A stretch of 64,000 nt of DNA, taken from positions 496,001-560,000 of the forward strand of contig NZ_CP019685.1 of the NCBI RefSeq assembly GCF_002220775.1, in the 5' to 3' direction. The notes beneath the pieces were generated by a model. The model did no database searches. It was not told the DNA's origin and saw only the letters and a list, made by a program, of their open reading frames with translations. The position numbers and the translations under genes were made by a program. This DNA comes from Campylobacter sputorum (GTDB lineage Bacteria > Campylobacterota > Campylobacteria > Campylobacterales > Campylobacteraceae). This document shows, piece after piece, positions 56,243-64,000 of this stretch (position 1 is its first letter; the number at the start of each line of letters is the position of its first letter).

Positions 56243-57354
56243 CAGTTATAACCTCCAGCCAAGCGAAAAATATCATTCATGATTGTAAATGCCATAAGTG
56301 CAAACAAAAAAGCCATCCCGCCATAAGTTAGCATTGAAAATACTTTTTGTGAAACTGGTTTTTTAAATATAAGTTCGTAGGTATTAAAAAGTATATGTCC
56401 GCCATCAAGTGCTGGAATTGGAAAAAGATTTAATATGCCTAAATTTACAGATATTAGTGCGGTTATTATAAGTAGTGCCGAAAGGCTAATGCTAGCAGCT
56501 TTTGAAGTAATATCACTCATTGCAACTATGCCACCTAGTTCTTTGATTGGAACAACGCCTATTATAAGTTTTTCTAGGCTAACAAAAATAAGCTTTGATG
56601 CTTGCAGAGTTTCATCTAGTGCGTAACTTAGTGAACTTAAATCAGTGTGATAAAGTGTAGTAAGTTCGCCACTTGGAGAAATACCAATGAGTGGTTTTTG
56701 AATTTCTTCTTTAAATATAGTGTAGGTTTTGCCTATCTTTGGTGTTAATAAAACATCTAAAATAACACCATTTCTTTGTATATTTATATGCATAGGATTT
56801 GACGAGACTAGTTTGCTAATATCATCCCACTCTTTAACTTCTATGCCATCTATGGCTAATATTTTATCGCCTTTTTGTATATTTGCACTAAGTGCTGCTG
56901 AGTTTTCAAGGACATTGCCTACAACTGGGGCTAATTTTTGCACACCAATATGTCCTAATGCTATGTATAATAAGAATGCTAAAAATATGTTAAAAAATGG
57001 ACCCGCAACTAGTATAAAAATTCGCTCAAGTGGAGAAAGAGAGTTATAGCTATCTGGATCATCGCTTCTTTTGTTTGGATTTGTATCATCTTGACCTTTT
57101 AATTGCACATATCCACCAAGCGGTATTGCGCTTATACAATAAGTAGTGTCTTTGATTTTTTTTGAAAATATCTTTTCTCCAAAACCTATACTAAAAACAT
57201 TTATATGAACACCAAGCTTTTTTGCTGCTAAAAAATGCCCAAGCTCATGAAAAAATATCAAAAATGAGATTATTAGTATAGTTGCTAAGAAATTAGCTCC
57301 ATAATGCCAAAAACCTAATAATAAAATAGTTAGTGTAAAAAGTATGCTTTTCAA
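56242..57354 (-). CDS. rseP: RseP-family site-2 membrane protease
   Basis: The 370-residue intramembrane metalloprotease has FHELGHFLAAKK (HExxH, His36 to His40), the FSIGFG stretch, one PDZ domain in the middle (KGDKILAIDGIEVKEWDD), and the third zinc ligand in NLFPIPALDGGH. E. coli RseP has two PDZ domains; this one has a single PDZ, as in many epsilonproteobacteria. It cleaves membrane anti-sigma factors or signal-peptide remnants. It is divergent from htpG across 194 bases. Confidence 0.94.
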   Translation of the reverse strand: MKSILFTLTILLLGFWHYGANFLATILIISFLIFFHELGHFLAAKKLGVHINVFSIGFGEKIFSKKIKDTTYCISAIPLGGYVQLKGQDDTNPNKRSDDPDSYNSLSPLERIFILVAGPFFNIFLAFLLYIALGHIGVQKLAPVVGNVLENSAALSANIQKGDKILAIDGIEVKEWDDISKLVSSNPMHINIQRNGVILDVLLTPKIGKTYTIFKEEIQKPLIGISPSGELTTLYHTDLSSLSYALDETLQASKLIFVSLEKLIIGVVPIKELGGIVAMSDITSKAASISLSALLIITALISVNLGILNLFPIPALDGGHILFNTYELIFKKPVSQKVFSMLTYGGMAFLFALMAFTIMNDIFRLAGGYN

Positions 57355-57446
57355 AATTTGTATCCTACTAAAAAATAATATATAAATTTAGCATTTTTTA
57401 ATAAATTTAGCATTAACTGGCAAAAATTAAATAAATATTTTTTAAA

Positions 57447-57465
57447 TTGATATAGTTACTATCAA
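57447..57465 (+). promoter_or_regulatory. 19-bp imperfect palindrome upstream of htpG
   Basis: The sequence fits TTGATATANTTNNTATCAA with six fully paired bases at each end. It lies about 60 bases before the htpG -10 box in the rseP-htpG intergenic region. The same pattern occurs over the racR promoter at 61362-61380. It could be an operator; no binding protein is known to me. Confidence 0.3.
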
Positions 57466-57492
57466 GTTTTCTAAATATATTTTCTCATTATA

Positions 57493-57521
57493 TTGCAATT
57501 TTTGTCAATCTTTGTTATAAT
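57493..57521 (+). promoter_or_regulatory. htpG promoter (-35 and -10)
   Basis: TTGCAA (57493-57498) and TATAAT (57516-57521) are separated by exactly 17 bases, one of the few promoters in the window with both boxes. The htpG start is 27 bases downstream. No CIRCE or HAIR heat-shock operator is seen. Confidence 0.65.
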
Positions 57522-57548
57522 CTGCTAAAAATTTCAAAAGGAATACAA

Positions 57549-59390
57549 ATGTCAAAACACGAATTTCAAACAGAAGTAAATGATCTTTTAAATTTGATGA
57601 TTCACTCTCTTTACTCAAACAAAGAGATATTTTTAAGAGAGCTTATATCAAATGCAAGTGACGCTTTAGATAAGCTAAATTACTTAACTTTAACAGACGA
57701 TAAATATAAATCTCTTAACTATACTTCAAAGATAGAAATTTCTATAGATAAAGAGGCGAAAACTCTAATCATAAGTGATAATGGTATAGGAATGGATGAA
57801 AATGAGCTTATAAATAACCTTGGAACCATTGCAAGAAGTGGAACTAAAGGTTTTTTAAGTCAAATAAGTGGTGATGCTAAAAAAGATTCAAATCTCATAG
57901 GTCAGTTTGGTGTAGGTTTTTACTCAGCTTTTATGGTGGCTTCTAAAATAGAAGTAACTAGCAAAAAAGCATTAAACGATGAAGCTTATGAATGGAGTAG
58001 TGATGCTAAAAATTATGAGATAAAAAAATCTTCAAAAGAAACGCATGGAACATCTATAAAACTATATTTAAACGATGATGAGTTTTTAGAAACATATAGA
58101 TTAGAGGGTATTATAAAGAAATACTCAAACCACATTCCTTATCCTATTTTTATGGATAAAGAAGAATGGATAGCACCAAAAGACGGTGAAAAAGAAGGTC
58201 ATTATGAGAGCAAAAATACTCAAATAAACAAAGCTAGTGCTCTTTGGCAAATGAGCAAAAGTTCATTAAAAGATGAAGATTATAATGAGTTTTATAAACA
58301 AATTTCTCACGATAGTACAGATCCACTTATGTATATTCATACAAAAGCAGAAGGAAAGATAGAATACACAACGCTATTTTATGTTCCAAGTGTTGAGCCT
58401 TTTGATCTGTTTAGGGTTGATTATCAAAGTGGTGTGAAGTTATATGTAAAAAGAGTTTTTATAACAGATGATGAAAAAGAGCTTTTACCTACACATTTAA
58501 GATTTGTAAAAGGCATAATTGATGTTGAAGATTTGCCTTTAAATGTAAGTCGCGAAATTTTACAAGACAACATTATAATGAGAAGTGTAAAAGAGGCGAG
58601 TGTTAAGAAAATTTATAGCGAGTTAGAAAAACTTCTTAAAAATGATAGAGAAAAATACATTAAATTTTATAAACTTTTTGGTAAAGTTTTAAAAGAGGGG
58701 TTATATGGATTTGGTGCAAACAAAGATGATATATTAAATTTAACTCTGTTTAAATCAAGCTCAAGAGATGGATATATCACTCTTAAAGAATACAAAGATT
58801 CTATGAAAGAAAATCAAAAATCTATATATTTCATAACAGGTAAAGATGATAAAATGCTTAAAAACTCACCACTTCTTGAAGCATTTAATGAAAAAAATAT
58901 AGAGGTATTGATTTGTGATGATGAGATAGATAGCATTGTTATGCCAATGGTATATGAATATGATAAAACACCTATAAAACCTGTACAAAATGCTGATGAT
59001 GAGGTTAGTTTAGATGAGAAGATTGATGAGAGTAAATACGCAGAACTTGTAGTAAAACTAAAAGAATGCTTAAAAGATGAAATTAAAGATGTAAAAGTAA
59101 CCTCAAGACTTAAAGATTCTCCAGCTTGTTTGGTTTATGATAAAAATGATCCAGATTTTGCAACACAACAGATGTTAAAACAAATGGGGCAAAATGTGCC
59201 TGAAATAAAACCTATACTTGAAATAAATCCAAATCATGAAATATTTTTAAAACTTAAGGAAAATCAAATCATGATAAATGATATCTCAAATTTACTTTTA
59301 AATATGGCTAAGGTTAGTGAAGGTATGAATATATCAAATCCAAATGAATTTGCTAAAACACTTTCAAAAGTAATACTAAAAGCTTTATAA
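57549..59390 (+). CDS. htpG: HtpG (Hsp90) chaperone
   Basis: HtpG is the bacterial Hsp90. The 613-residue protein has the N-terminal ATP site ([25 protein letters not shown], then [14 protein letters not shown]), the middle domain with ATP-contacting arginine in [13 protein letters not shown], and a C-terminal dimerisation domain. It has no linker or MEEVD tail, as expected for bacteria. The start has an AAAGGA ribosome binding site. Confidence 0.97.
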   Translation: MSKHEFQTEVNDLLNLMIHSLYSNKEIFLRELISNASDALDKLNYLTLTDDKYKSLNYTSKIEISIDKEAKTLIISDNGIGMDENELINNLGTIARSGTKGFLSQISGDAKKDSNLIGQFGVGFYSAFMVASKIEVTSKKALNDEAYEWSSDAKNYEIKKSSKETHGTSIKLYLNDDEFLETYRLEGIIKKYSNHIPYPIFMDKEEWIAPKDGEKEGHYESKNTQINKASALWQMSKSSLKDEDYNEFYKQISHDSTDPLMYIHTKAEGKIEYTTLFYVPSVEPFDLFRVDYQSGVKLYVKRVFITDDEKELLPTHLRFVKGIIDVEDLPLNVSREILQDNIIMRSVKEASVKKIYSELEKLLKNDREKYIKFYKLFGKVLKEGLYGFGANKDDILNLTLFKSSSRDGYITLKEYKDSMKENQKSIYFITGKDDKMLKNSPLLEAFNEKNIEVLICDDEIDSIVMPMVYEYDKTPIKPVQNADDEVSLDEKIDESKYAELVVKLKECLKDEIKDVKVTSRLKDSPACLVYDKNDPDFATQQMLKQMGQNVPEIKPILEINPNHEIFLKLKENQIMINDISNLLLNMAKVSEGMNISNPNEFAKTLSKVILKAL

Positions 59391-59406
59391 AAAACTCAAA
59401 TTATGC

Positions 59407-59412
59407 TAAAAT
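59407..59412 (+). promoter_or_regulatory. Extended -10 box before the thiol-disulfide gene
   Basis: TATGCTAAAAT is an extended -10 element (TGN plus TAAAAT). Transcription would start near 59419, inside the left arm of the hairpin at 59413-59440. Confidence 0.45.
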
Positions 59413-59440
59413 AGCCCTTATGATTAAATTTATAAGGGCT
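59413..59440 (+). terminator. Hairpin after htpG that also covers a ribosome binding site
   Basis: A perfect 9-bp stem, AGCCCTTAT (59413-59421) and ATAAGGGCT (59432-59440), with a 10-base loop. No T-run follows, so as a terminator it is atypical. The right arm contains AAGGG (59434-59438), the Shine-Dalgarno of the ATG at 59445. Confidence 0.6.
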
Positions 59441-59444
59441 TGTT

Positions 59445-60164
59445 ATGAAAAATATATTTTTTATTTTATGTTTAAGTGTGATTTTAAATGGAGGTGAATT
59501 GGAAAAAAATTTAAAAAATCTTTTTCCAACTTATGACATAGTTTCTGTTGACAGACTAAATTCCATACCTAAATCAAATTTAGTAGTTTTGATGGATAAA
59601 AATAGTAATCAAAAAGATATCATAATAAGCGATGATAGTGGTAAAAATTTCTTTTATGTAAAAAATGCTTTTTTAAAAGATAAAAATGATAAAAAGTTGT
59701 ATGATCAAAAAGTTGAATTTATAGAAGATAAGGTTCAAAAAGAAGTTTTTGAGATACTAAAAACTATCCCACAAGATAGGTTTATAAGCATAAATTCTTT
59801 TTATAAAGACAATAAAAAAACAATTTATATGATAACAGACCCAGAGTGTCCGTATTGTAAAAAAGAAATTGACAGGCTTGTAAAATATCTTAGAAATGCA
59901 AATTTAAAGATGATTTTTGCTCCAGTTCATGGAAAAAGTGCTTTTATAAAATCAGCTATTATGCTTGAGAAATCAAAAAATATTGATCCATCAAACCAAA
60001 AAGCTTTTATAGATTTAATAAGTAAATATTATGATACGAATACTACTGTAACTGATGATATGGCTAGTGATGAACAGGTGCAAAAAGTATTTTTTGATGC
60101 TAAGAAAATTTTCTCAAAAGGACTTGTAAAAGGTGTGCCTTTTATGTTTGAGATAGAGAAGTAA
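59445..60164 (+). CDS. Periplasmic thiol-disulfide isomerase-like protein (DsbC/G type)
   Basis: The 239-residue protein starts with a signal peptide (about residues 1-17) and has an N-terminal region of about 100 residues. A thioredoxin-like domain with DPECPYCKKEI follows (CPYC, Cys135 and Cys138), then a cis-proline stretch KGVPFMFE near the end. DsbC/DsbG-type proteins reshuffle or reduce disulfides in the periplasm. Oxidase versus isomerase action is not settled by motif. Its ribosome binding site lies inside a hairpin after htpG. Confidence 0.85.
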   Translation: MKNIFFILCLSVILNGGELEKNLKNLFPTYDIVSVDRLNSIPKSNLVVLMDKNSNQKDIIISDDSGKNFFYVKNAFLKDKNDKKLYDQKVEFIEDKVQKEVFEILKTIPQDRFISINSFYKDNKKTIYMITDPECPYCKKEIDRLVKYLRNANLKMIFAPVHGKSAFIKSAIMLEKSKNIDPSNQKAFIDLISKYYDTNTTVTDDMASDEQVQKVFFDAKKIFSKGLVKGVPFMFEIEK

Positions 60165-60205
60165 AATAAATTTTGAAAATTAAATTAAAAATTTAAATTT
60201 TATGT

Positions 60206-60211
60206 TATAAT
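60206..60211 (+). promoter_or_regulatory. -10 box of ansB promoter
   Basis: TATAAT lies 56 bases before ansB, with TTAGGAG as ribosome binding site just before the start. Confidence 0.45.
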
Positions 60212-60243
60212 TATGCTCAAGAATTAGTTTTAATTACTAATAA

Positions 60244-61314
<1,071 letters not shown>

Positions 61315-61317
61315 AAT

Positions 61318-61340
61318 TAAGGGCGAAAAATTCGCCCTTA
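61318..61340 (+). terminator. Terminator after ansB
   Basis: A perfect 10-bp inverted repeat, TAAGGGCGAA and TTCGCCCTTA, with an AAA loop, four bases after the ansB stop. The GC-rich stem in AT-rich surroundings makes this a firm call. Confidence 0.8.
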
Positions 61341-61361
61341 TAAACAGTTATTAATCCAATT

Positions 61362-61380
61362 TTGATATAATTTATATCAA
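61362..61380 (+). promoter_or_regulatory. 19-bp palindrome over the response regulator promoter
   Basis: TTGATATA and TATATCAA flank ATT; one more flanking base pair on each side and a second T/A pair extend the repeat to 10-bp arms (61360-61382). The -10 box TATAAT at 61366-61371 lies inside it, so a protein bound here would block transcription. Autoregulation is possible. Confidence 0.4.
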
Positions 61381-61395
61381 AAAAAAGGGTTGATA

Positions 61396-62076
61396 ATGAT
61401 AAAAATACTTATGATTGAAGATGATTTAGAGTTAGCTGAAATTTTAACAGAGTATCTAGCTCAATATGATATGGAGGTTGTAACGATAGACGACCCATAT
61501 CTTGGCATATCAACGCTAAATGTATCTAAATTTGACCTACTTATTTTGGACTTAACTTTACCTGGAATTGATGGACTTGATGTTTGTAAAGATATCAGGA
61601 AAAATCATAATATTCCTATTATTATCTCAAGTGCAAGACATGATATCACAGATAAAGTTGTAGCACTTGAAAATGGAGCAGATGATTATTTACCAAAACC
61701 ATATAATCCACAAGAATTGTGTGCTAGAATAAAAAGTCATTTAAGAAGACAAAGTGTAAATTTACAAGAAAACTCAAAAGAAAATATAGATAAAGATATT
61801 GTTTTAAAAGAATTTGAGCATGTTATACTTTTTAAAGGAAAAGAACTTGATCTTACGAATGCAGAGTATGATATTTTAGCGTATCTTATAAAAAAAGAAG
61901 GAGGGGCTATAACAAGAGAAGAGCTTGTTTATAACTGCGATGCTATAAGCGAAGACTCAACAAATAAAAGTATAAATGTTATAATCGGTAGAATAAGAAC
62001 AAAGCTTGGAGATAGCCATAAAGAGCCAAAATATATCCATTCTGTTAGAGGTATTGGTTATAAGTTGGTTCAATGA
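61396..62076 (+). CDS. racR: OmpR-family response regulator (RacR/ArsR-like)
   Basis: The 226-residue protein has a receiver domain (acidic pair Asp9-Asp10, phospho-acceptor Asp52 in LDLTLPG, lysine in LPKPYNPQE) and a winged-helix DNA-binding domain (LTNAEYDILAYLI to SVRGIGYKLV). Its receiver closely resembles Helicobacter ArsR and Campylobacter RacR, including IPIIISSARHD. I chose ATG 61396 with AGGG six bases upstream over a TTG at 61390. It overlaps the kinase gene by four bases. The symbol is given by resemblance and is not certain. Confidence 0.8.
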   Translation: MIKILMIEDDLELAEILTEYLAQYDMEVVTIDDPYLGISTLNVSKFDLLILDLTLPGIDGLDVCKDIRKNHNIPIIISSARHDITDKVVALENGADDYLPKPYNPQELCARIKSHLRRQSVNLQENSKENIDKDIVLKEFEHVILFKGKELDLTNAEYDILAYLIKKEGGAITREELVYNCDAISEDSTNKSINVIIGRIRTKLGDSHKEPKYIHSVRGIGYKLVQ

Positions 62077-63314
62077 AAAATCGCTCTTCTATATTTTACG
62101 CTATTACTTTTGTTTATATTTTATCAATAATTTGTATATTAGTGCTGTTTTTGTGGCTTATAAACTATGATAAACAAAATTATACAAGAGAACTTAATAA
62201 TAAATATTCTTATGTTACAAGAGTAACAATTTTTTATCTTAACAATATGATTTCTAAACAAGATTATGAAAAACAGATGTCAAATATAGATATGCCTATG
62301 ATGGAAGATCAAAAATTAGTAGATGATATCATAAAAAATGCAAATGTTTTGCAAGAAATTTCAGAAGATCTAGGGACTGCTGCGATTTTAGTATATGAAA
62401 AGAGAAATTTTTTAAAAATCATTGTGAATGATAAAACTTTTTTATTGCAAGATGATGATTATCAACCTTATAGATATGTGATAGTAAAACTGATTTTAGG
62501 TGCTGTTATACTTATACTTTTGATAGCTTATACTTTTATTTTAAGAAAAATTAAACCTTTAAGAAAATTAAAAAGGCAAATAGATAAATTTGCAAAAGGT
62601 GATCTTGACATAAAAAATGTCAAAACTGGAAACGATGAAATTTCCGAAGTTGCAGATGCTTTTTATATGGCTGTTATGCAGATAAAAAAATTAAACTCAT
62701 CAAGGCAACTTTTTTTAAGAAATATTATGCATGAGTTAAAAACACCTATCACAAAAGGTAGGATTACTGCTGAAATGATACAAAAGGATAAGTATCAAGA
62801 AAGACTTATAAATGTGTTTGAAAAGCTAGAAAATTTGATAAATGAATTTGCTGCTGTTGAAAGAGCTGCATCTACTTCAAGTATAGGTAACTTAAATCCT
62901 TTTAAGATAGATGATATAATGGATGAAGCTATTGATATGGCGATGATTGATAAAGAAAACTATACTCTTAATATATTAGATGATATAACTATAAATGTTG
63001 ATTTTAAGCTTATTACTACTGCTGTAAAAAATATGATAGATAATGCTATAAAGTATTCAACAAATAAACATGTAAATATCATTGTAAATAAAAATACTAT
63101 CAAATTTTGCAATGACGGAAAACGACTTGATAATTCCATAGAATATTATTTAGAAGCATTTACACAAGGAAACAATGCCACAAAAAGTTTTGGTTTGGGA
63201 CTATATATAGTAGATAGCATACTAAAAGCTCATGGAATAAAACTTGGTTATAAATACAAAAATAATATGAATATTTTCTGCTTTTATGATTTTGATAAAT
63301 TATTGGTGGATTAA
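62073..63314 (+). CDS. racS: Sensor histidine kinase (RacS/ArsS-like)
   Basis: The 413-residue membrane kinase has a first helix at about 9-29 and a periplasmic region of about 105 residues. A second helix (about 136-160) and a HAMP-like segment (IKPLRKLKRQIDKFAKGDLDI) follow. The H-box is RNIMHELKTPITKGR (His220), with NMIDNAIKYS and SFGLGLYIVDSI as N and G boxes. It forms an operon with the upstream regulator. RacRS in C. jejuni controls fumarate use at low oxygen; that role is only inferred here. Confidence 0.82.
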   Translation: MKNRSSIFYAITFVYILSIICILVLFLWLINYDKQNYTRELNNKYSYVTRVTIFYLNNMISKQDYEKQMSNIDMPMMEDQKLVDDIIKNANVLQEISEDLGTAAILVYEKRNFLKIIVNDKTFLLQDDDYQPYRYVIVKLILGAVILILLIAYTFILRKIKPLRKLKRQIDKFAKGDLDIKNVKTGNDEISEVADAFYMAVMQIKKLNSSRQLFLRNIMHELKTPITKGRITAEMIQKDKYQERLINVFEKLENLINEFAAVERAASTSSIGNLNPFKIDDIMDEAIDMAMIDKENYTLNILDDITINVDFKLITTAVKNMIDNAIKYSTNKHVNIIVNKNTIKFCNDGKRLDNSIEYYLEAFTQGNNATKSFGLGLYIVDSILKAHGIKLGYKYKNNMNIFCFYDFDKLLVD

Positions 63315-63324
63315 ATTTAAAATA

Positions 63325-64000
63325 TTAATATTGTCTAACCATTCCAGCTTCTATTAAGAATTGGCTTGGTTTGTATTCGATTTTACGAATTTTATCAAAT
63401 TTAGCATAACTTAAGTAGAGTTCGTCTCTAGCTCTAGTTACGGCTACATAAAATAGTCTTCTTTCTTCTTCCAAACTTCCGCTCATATTCATAAGTTTTA
63501 AATTTGGAAAGCGGTTTTGTGCTAAATCAACCACAAAAACAAGATTAAACTCAAGCCCTTTGCTTGCGTGTATAGTGAGTAAATTTACGCCTTCTCCTTC
63601 ACTCATTTCTTTTGATCCAAGGGTTATGAAATTATGAAGTTTATCAATACTTGTGTATGTTTTTGAAAGCTCTACTAAAACTTCTGTTTTTGAGTAAATT
63701 TTGCTTTTTGCATTATCTTTTAATTCTTTATCTATGCTTCCGTTTTTTAGCGTTGCTCTTTTTGTTGATAACAGCTCAACTATGATAGAGTAAATTTTTG
63801 ATTTTATAATTGTATTAATAGCCATAAAAGCGTTGTTTGAGTTATGCAAATCGATAAAACATTGTCTTAGCTCATATAAAAACACAGCACCACTTTCGCT
63901 CATTTTTGCATCATTCAAGATTGGGTTATTTATAAATTTATCATCGAAATTAAATTTACTAAATTTTGATTTATCGTTATATTCATCTACATCATCAAAA
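63325..64000 (-). CDS. UvrD/Rep-family DNA helicase, C-terminal part (partial)
   Basis: The frame is open to the right edge of the window, so the N-terminal part lies outside. The visible 224 residues contain helicase motif V/VI regions: LLTIHASKGLEFNLVFV, and EEERRLFYVAVTRARDELYLSYA with the VTRAR arginine. This is superfamily 1A (UvrD/PcrA/Rep), which unwinds DNA in repair and replication restart. The start seen at TTG 63918 is internal. UvrD versus PcrA or Rep cannot be told from this part. Confidence 0.88.
   Translation of the reverse strand, partial: FDDVDEYNDKSKFSKFNFDDKFINNPILNDAKMSESGAVFLYELRQCFIDLHNSNNAFMAINTIIKSKIYSIIVELLSTKRATLKNGSIDKELKDNAKSKIYSKTEVLVELSKTYTSIDKLHNFITLGSKEMSEGEGVNLLTIHASKGLEFNLVFVVDLAQNRFPNLKLMNMSGSLEEERRLFYVAVTRARDELYLSYAKFDKIRKIEYKPSQFLIEAGMVRQY

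Overview
The window is an AT-rich chromosomal segment of an epsilonproteobacterium, almost certainly a Campylobacter. Marker gene groups support this: napF-napL-napD, hypBCDEA, bioF-bioG-bioC, frdCAB followed by two dynamin-like GTPase genes, a CheB without receiver domain, and the flagellar block aroQ-pepQ-folK-flhF-flhG-(hypothetical)-fliA-fliM-fliY. I cannot name the species. No rRNA operon, insertion sequence, prophage or CRISPR array is visible, so this is core rather than accessory DNA.

Layout. 1-1550: end of the periplasmic nitrate reductase operon (napF', napL, napD), then a CAT-anticodon tRNA. 1.6-9 kb: a PilZ protein, cheR/cheB (minus), then a minus-strand run with a stand-alone FlhB C-terminal protein, a FliK-like protein, two small membrane proteins, hemL and a cytochrome c. 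9-15.5 kb (plus): folD, lepB, mqnC, an M16-family protein, recG and a methyltransferase. 15.5-20.4 kb: a diguanylate cyclase and the complete hydrogenase maturation operon hypBCDEA. 20.4-24.1 kb: yebC, a cyclophilin and bioF-bioG-bioC. 24.1-26.2 kb: rnpB (minus), a malic enzyme gene, and a decayed YdhR-like pseudogene (minus). 26.2-35.1 kb (minus): mnmA, a LOG-family gene and the flagellar/folate/shikimate block. 35.2-41.9 kb (plus): acetyltransferase, copZ, copA, dinB, a TorD-like gene, lgt and an MFS transporter. 42.1-49.5 kb: frdCAB and the dynamin-like pair. 49.6-54.8 kb: putA-putP. 54.8-57.4 kb (minus): CysQ-like, YggS and RseP. 57.5-63.3 kb (plus): htpG, a thiol-disulfide protein, periplasmic asparaginase and a RacRS/ArsRS-like two-component system. 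The window ends inside a UvrD/Rep helicase gene (minus).

Taken together the genes fit a microaerophile with amino-acid-based, respiratory metabolism. Asparaginase, PutP/PutA and malic enzyme feed carbon into the centre. Menaquinone is made by the futalosine route (MqnC). Fumarate and nitrate act as electron acceptors, and hydrogenase maturation implies hydrogen as donor. Motility and chemotaxis genes are plentiful.

No wholly new multi-gene system stands out. The points most worth a second look are: a fumarate reductase cytochrome b with Val where Wolinella has the E-pathway glutamate; a PutP with about 85 extra residues between two membrane helices; an M16 protease that has lost both zinc histidines; a hairpin burying the ribosome binding site of the gene after htpG; two similar 19-bp palindromes upstream of htpG and the response regulator; a FliK-like gene abutting a stand-alone FlhB C-terminal gene; and the remnant of a YdhR-like monooxygenase. 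Promoters listed are -10 boxes read by eye. Comparisons with other species are from memory, not from a search.
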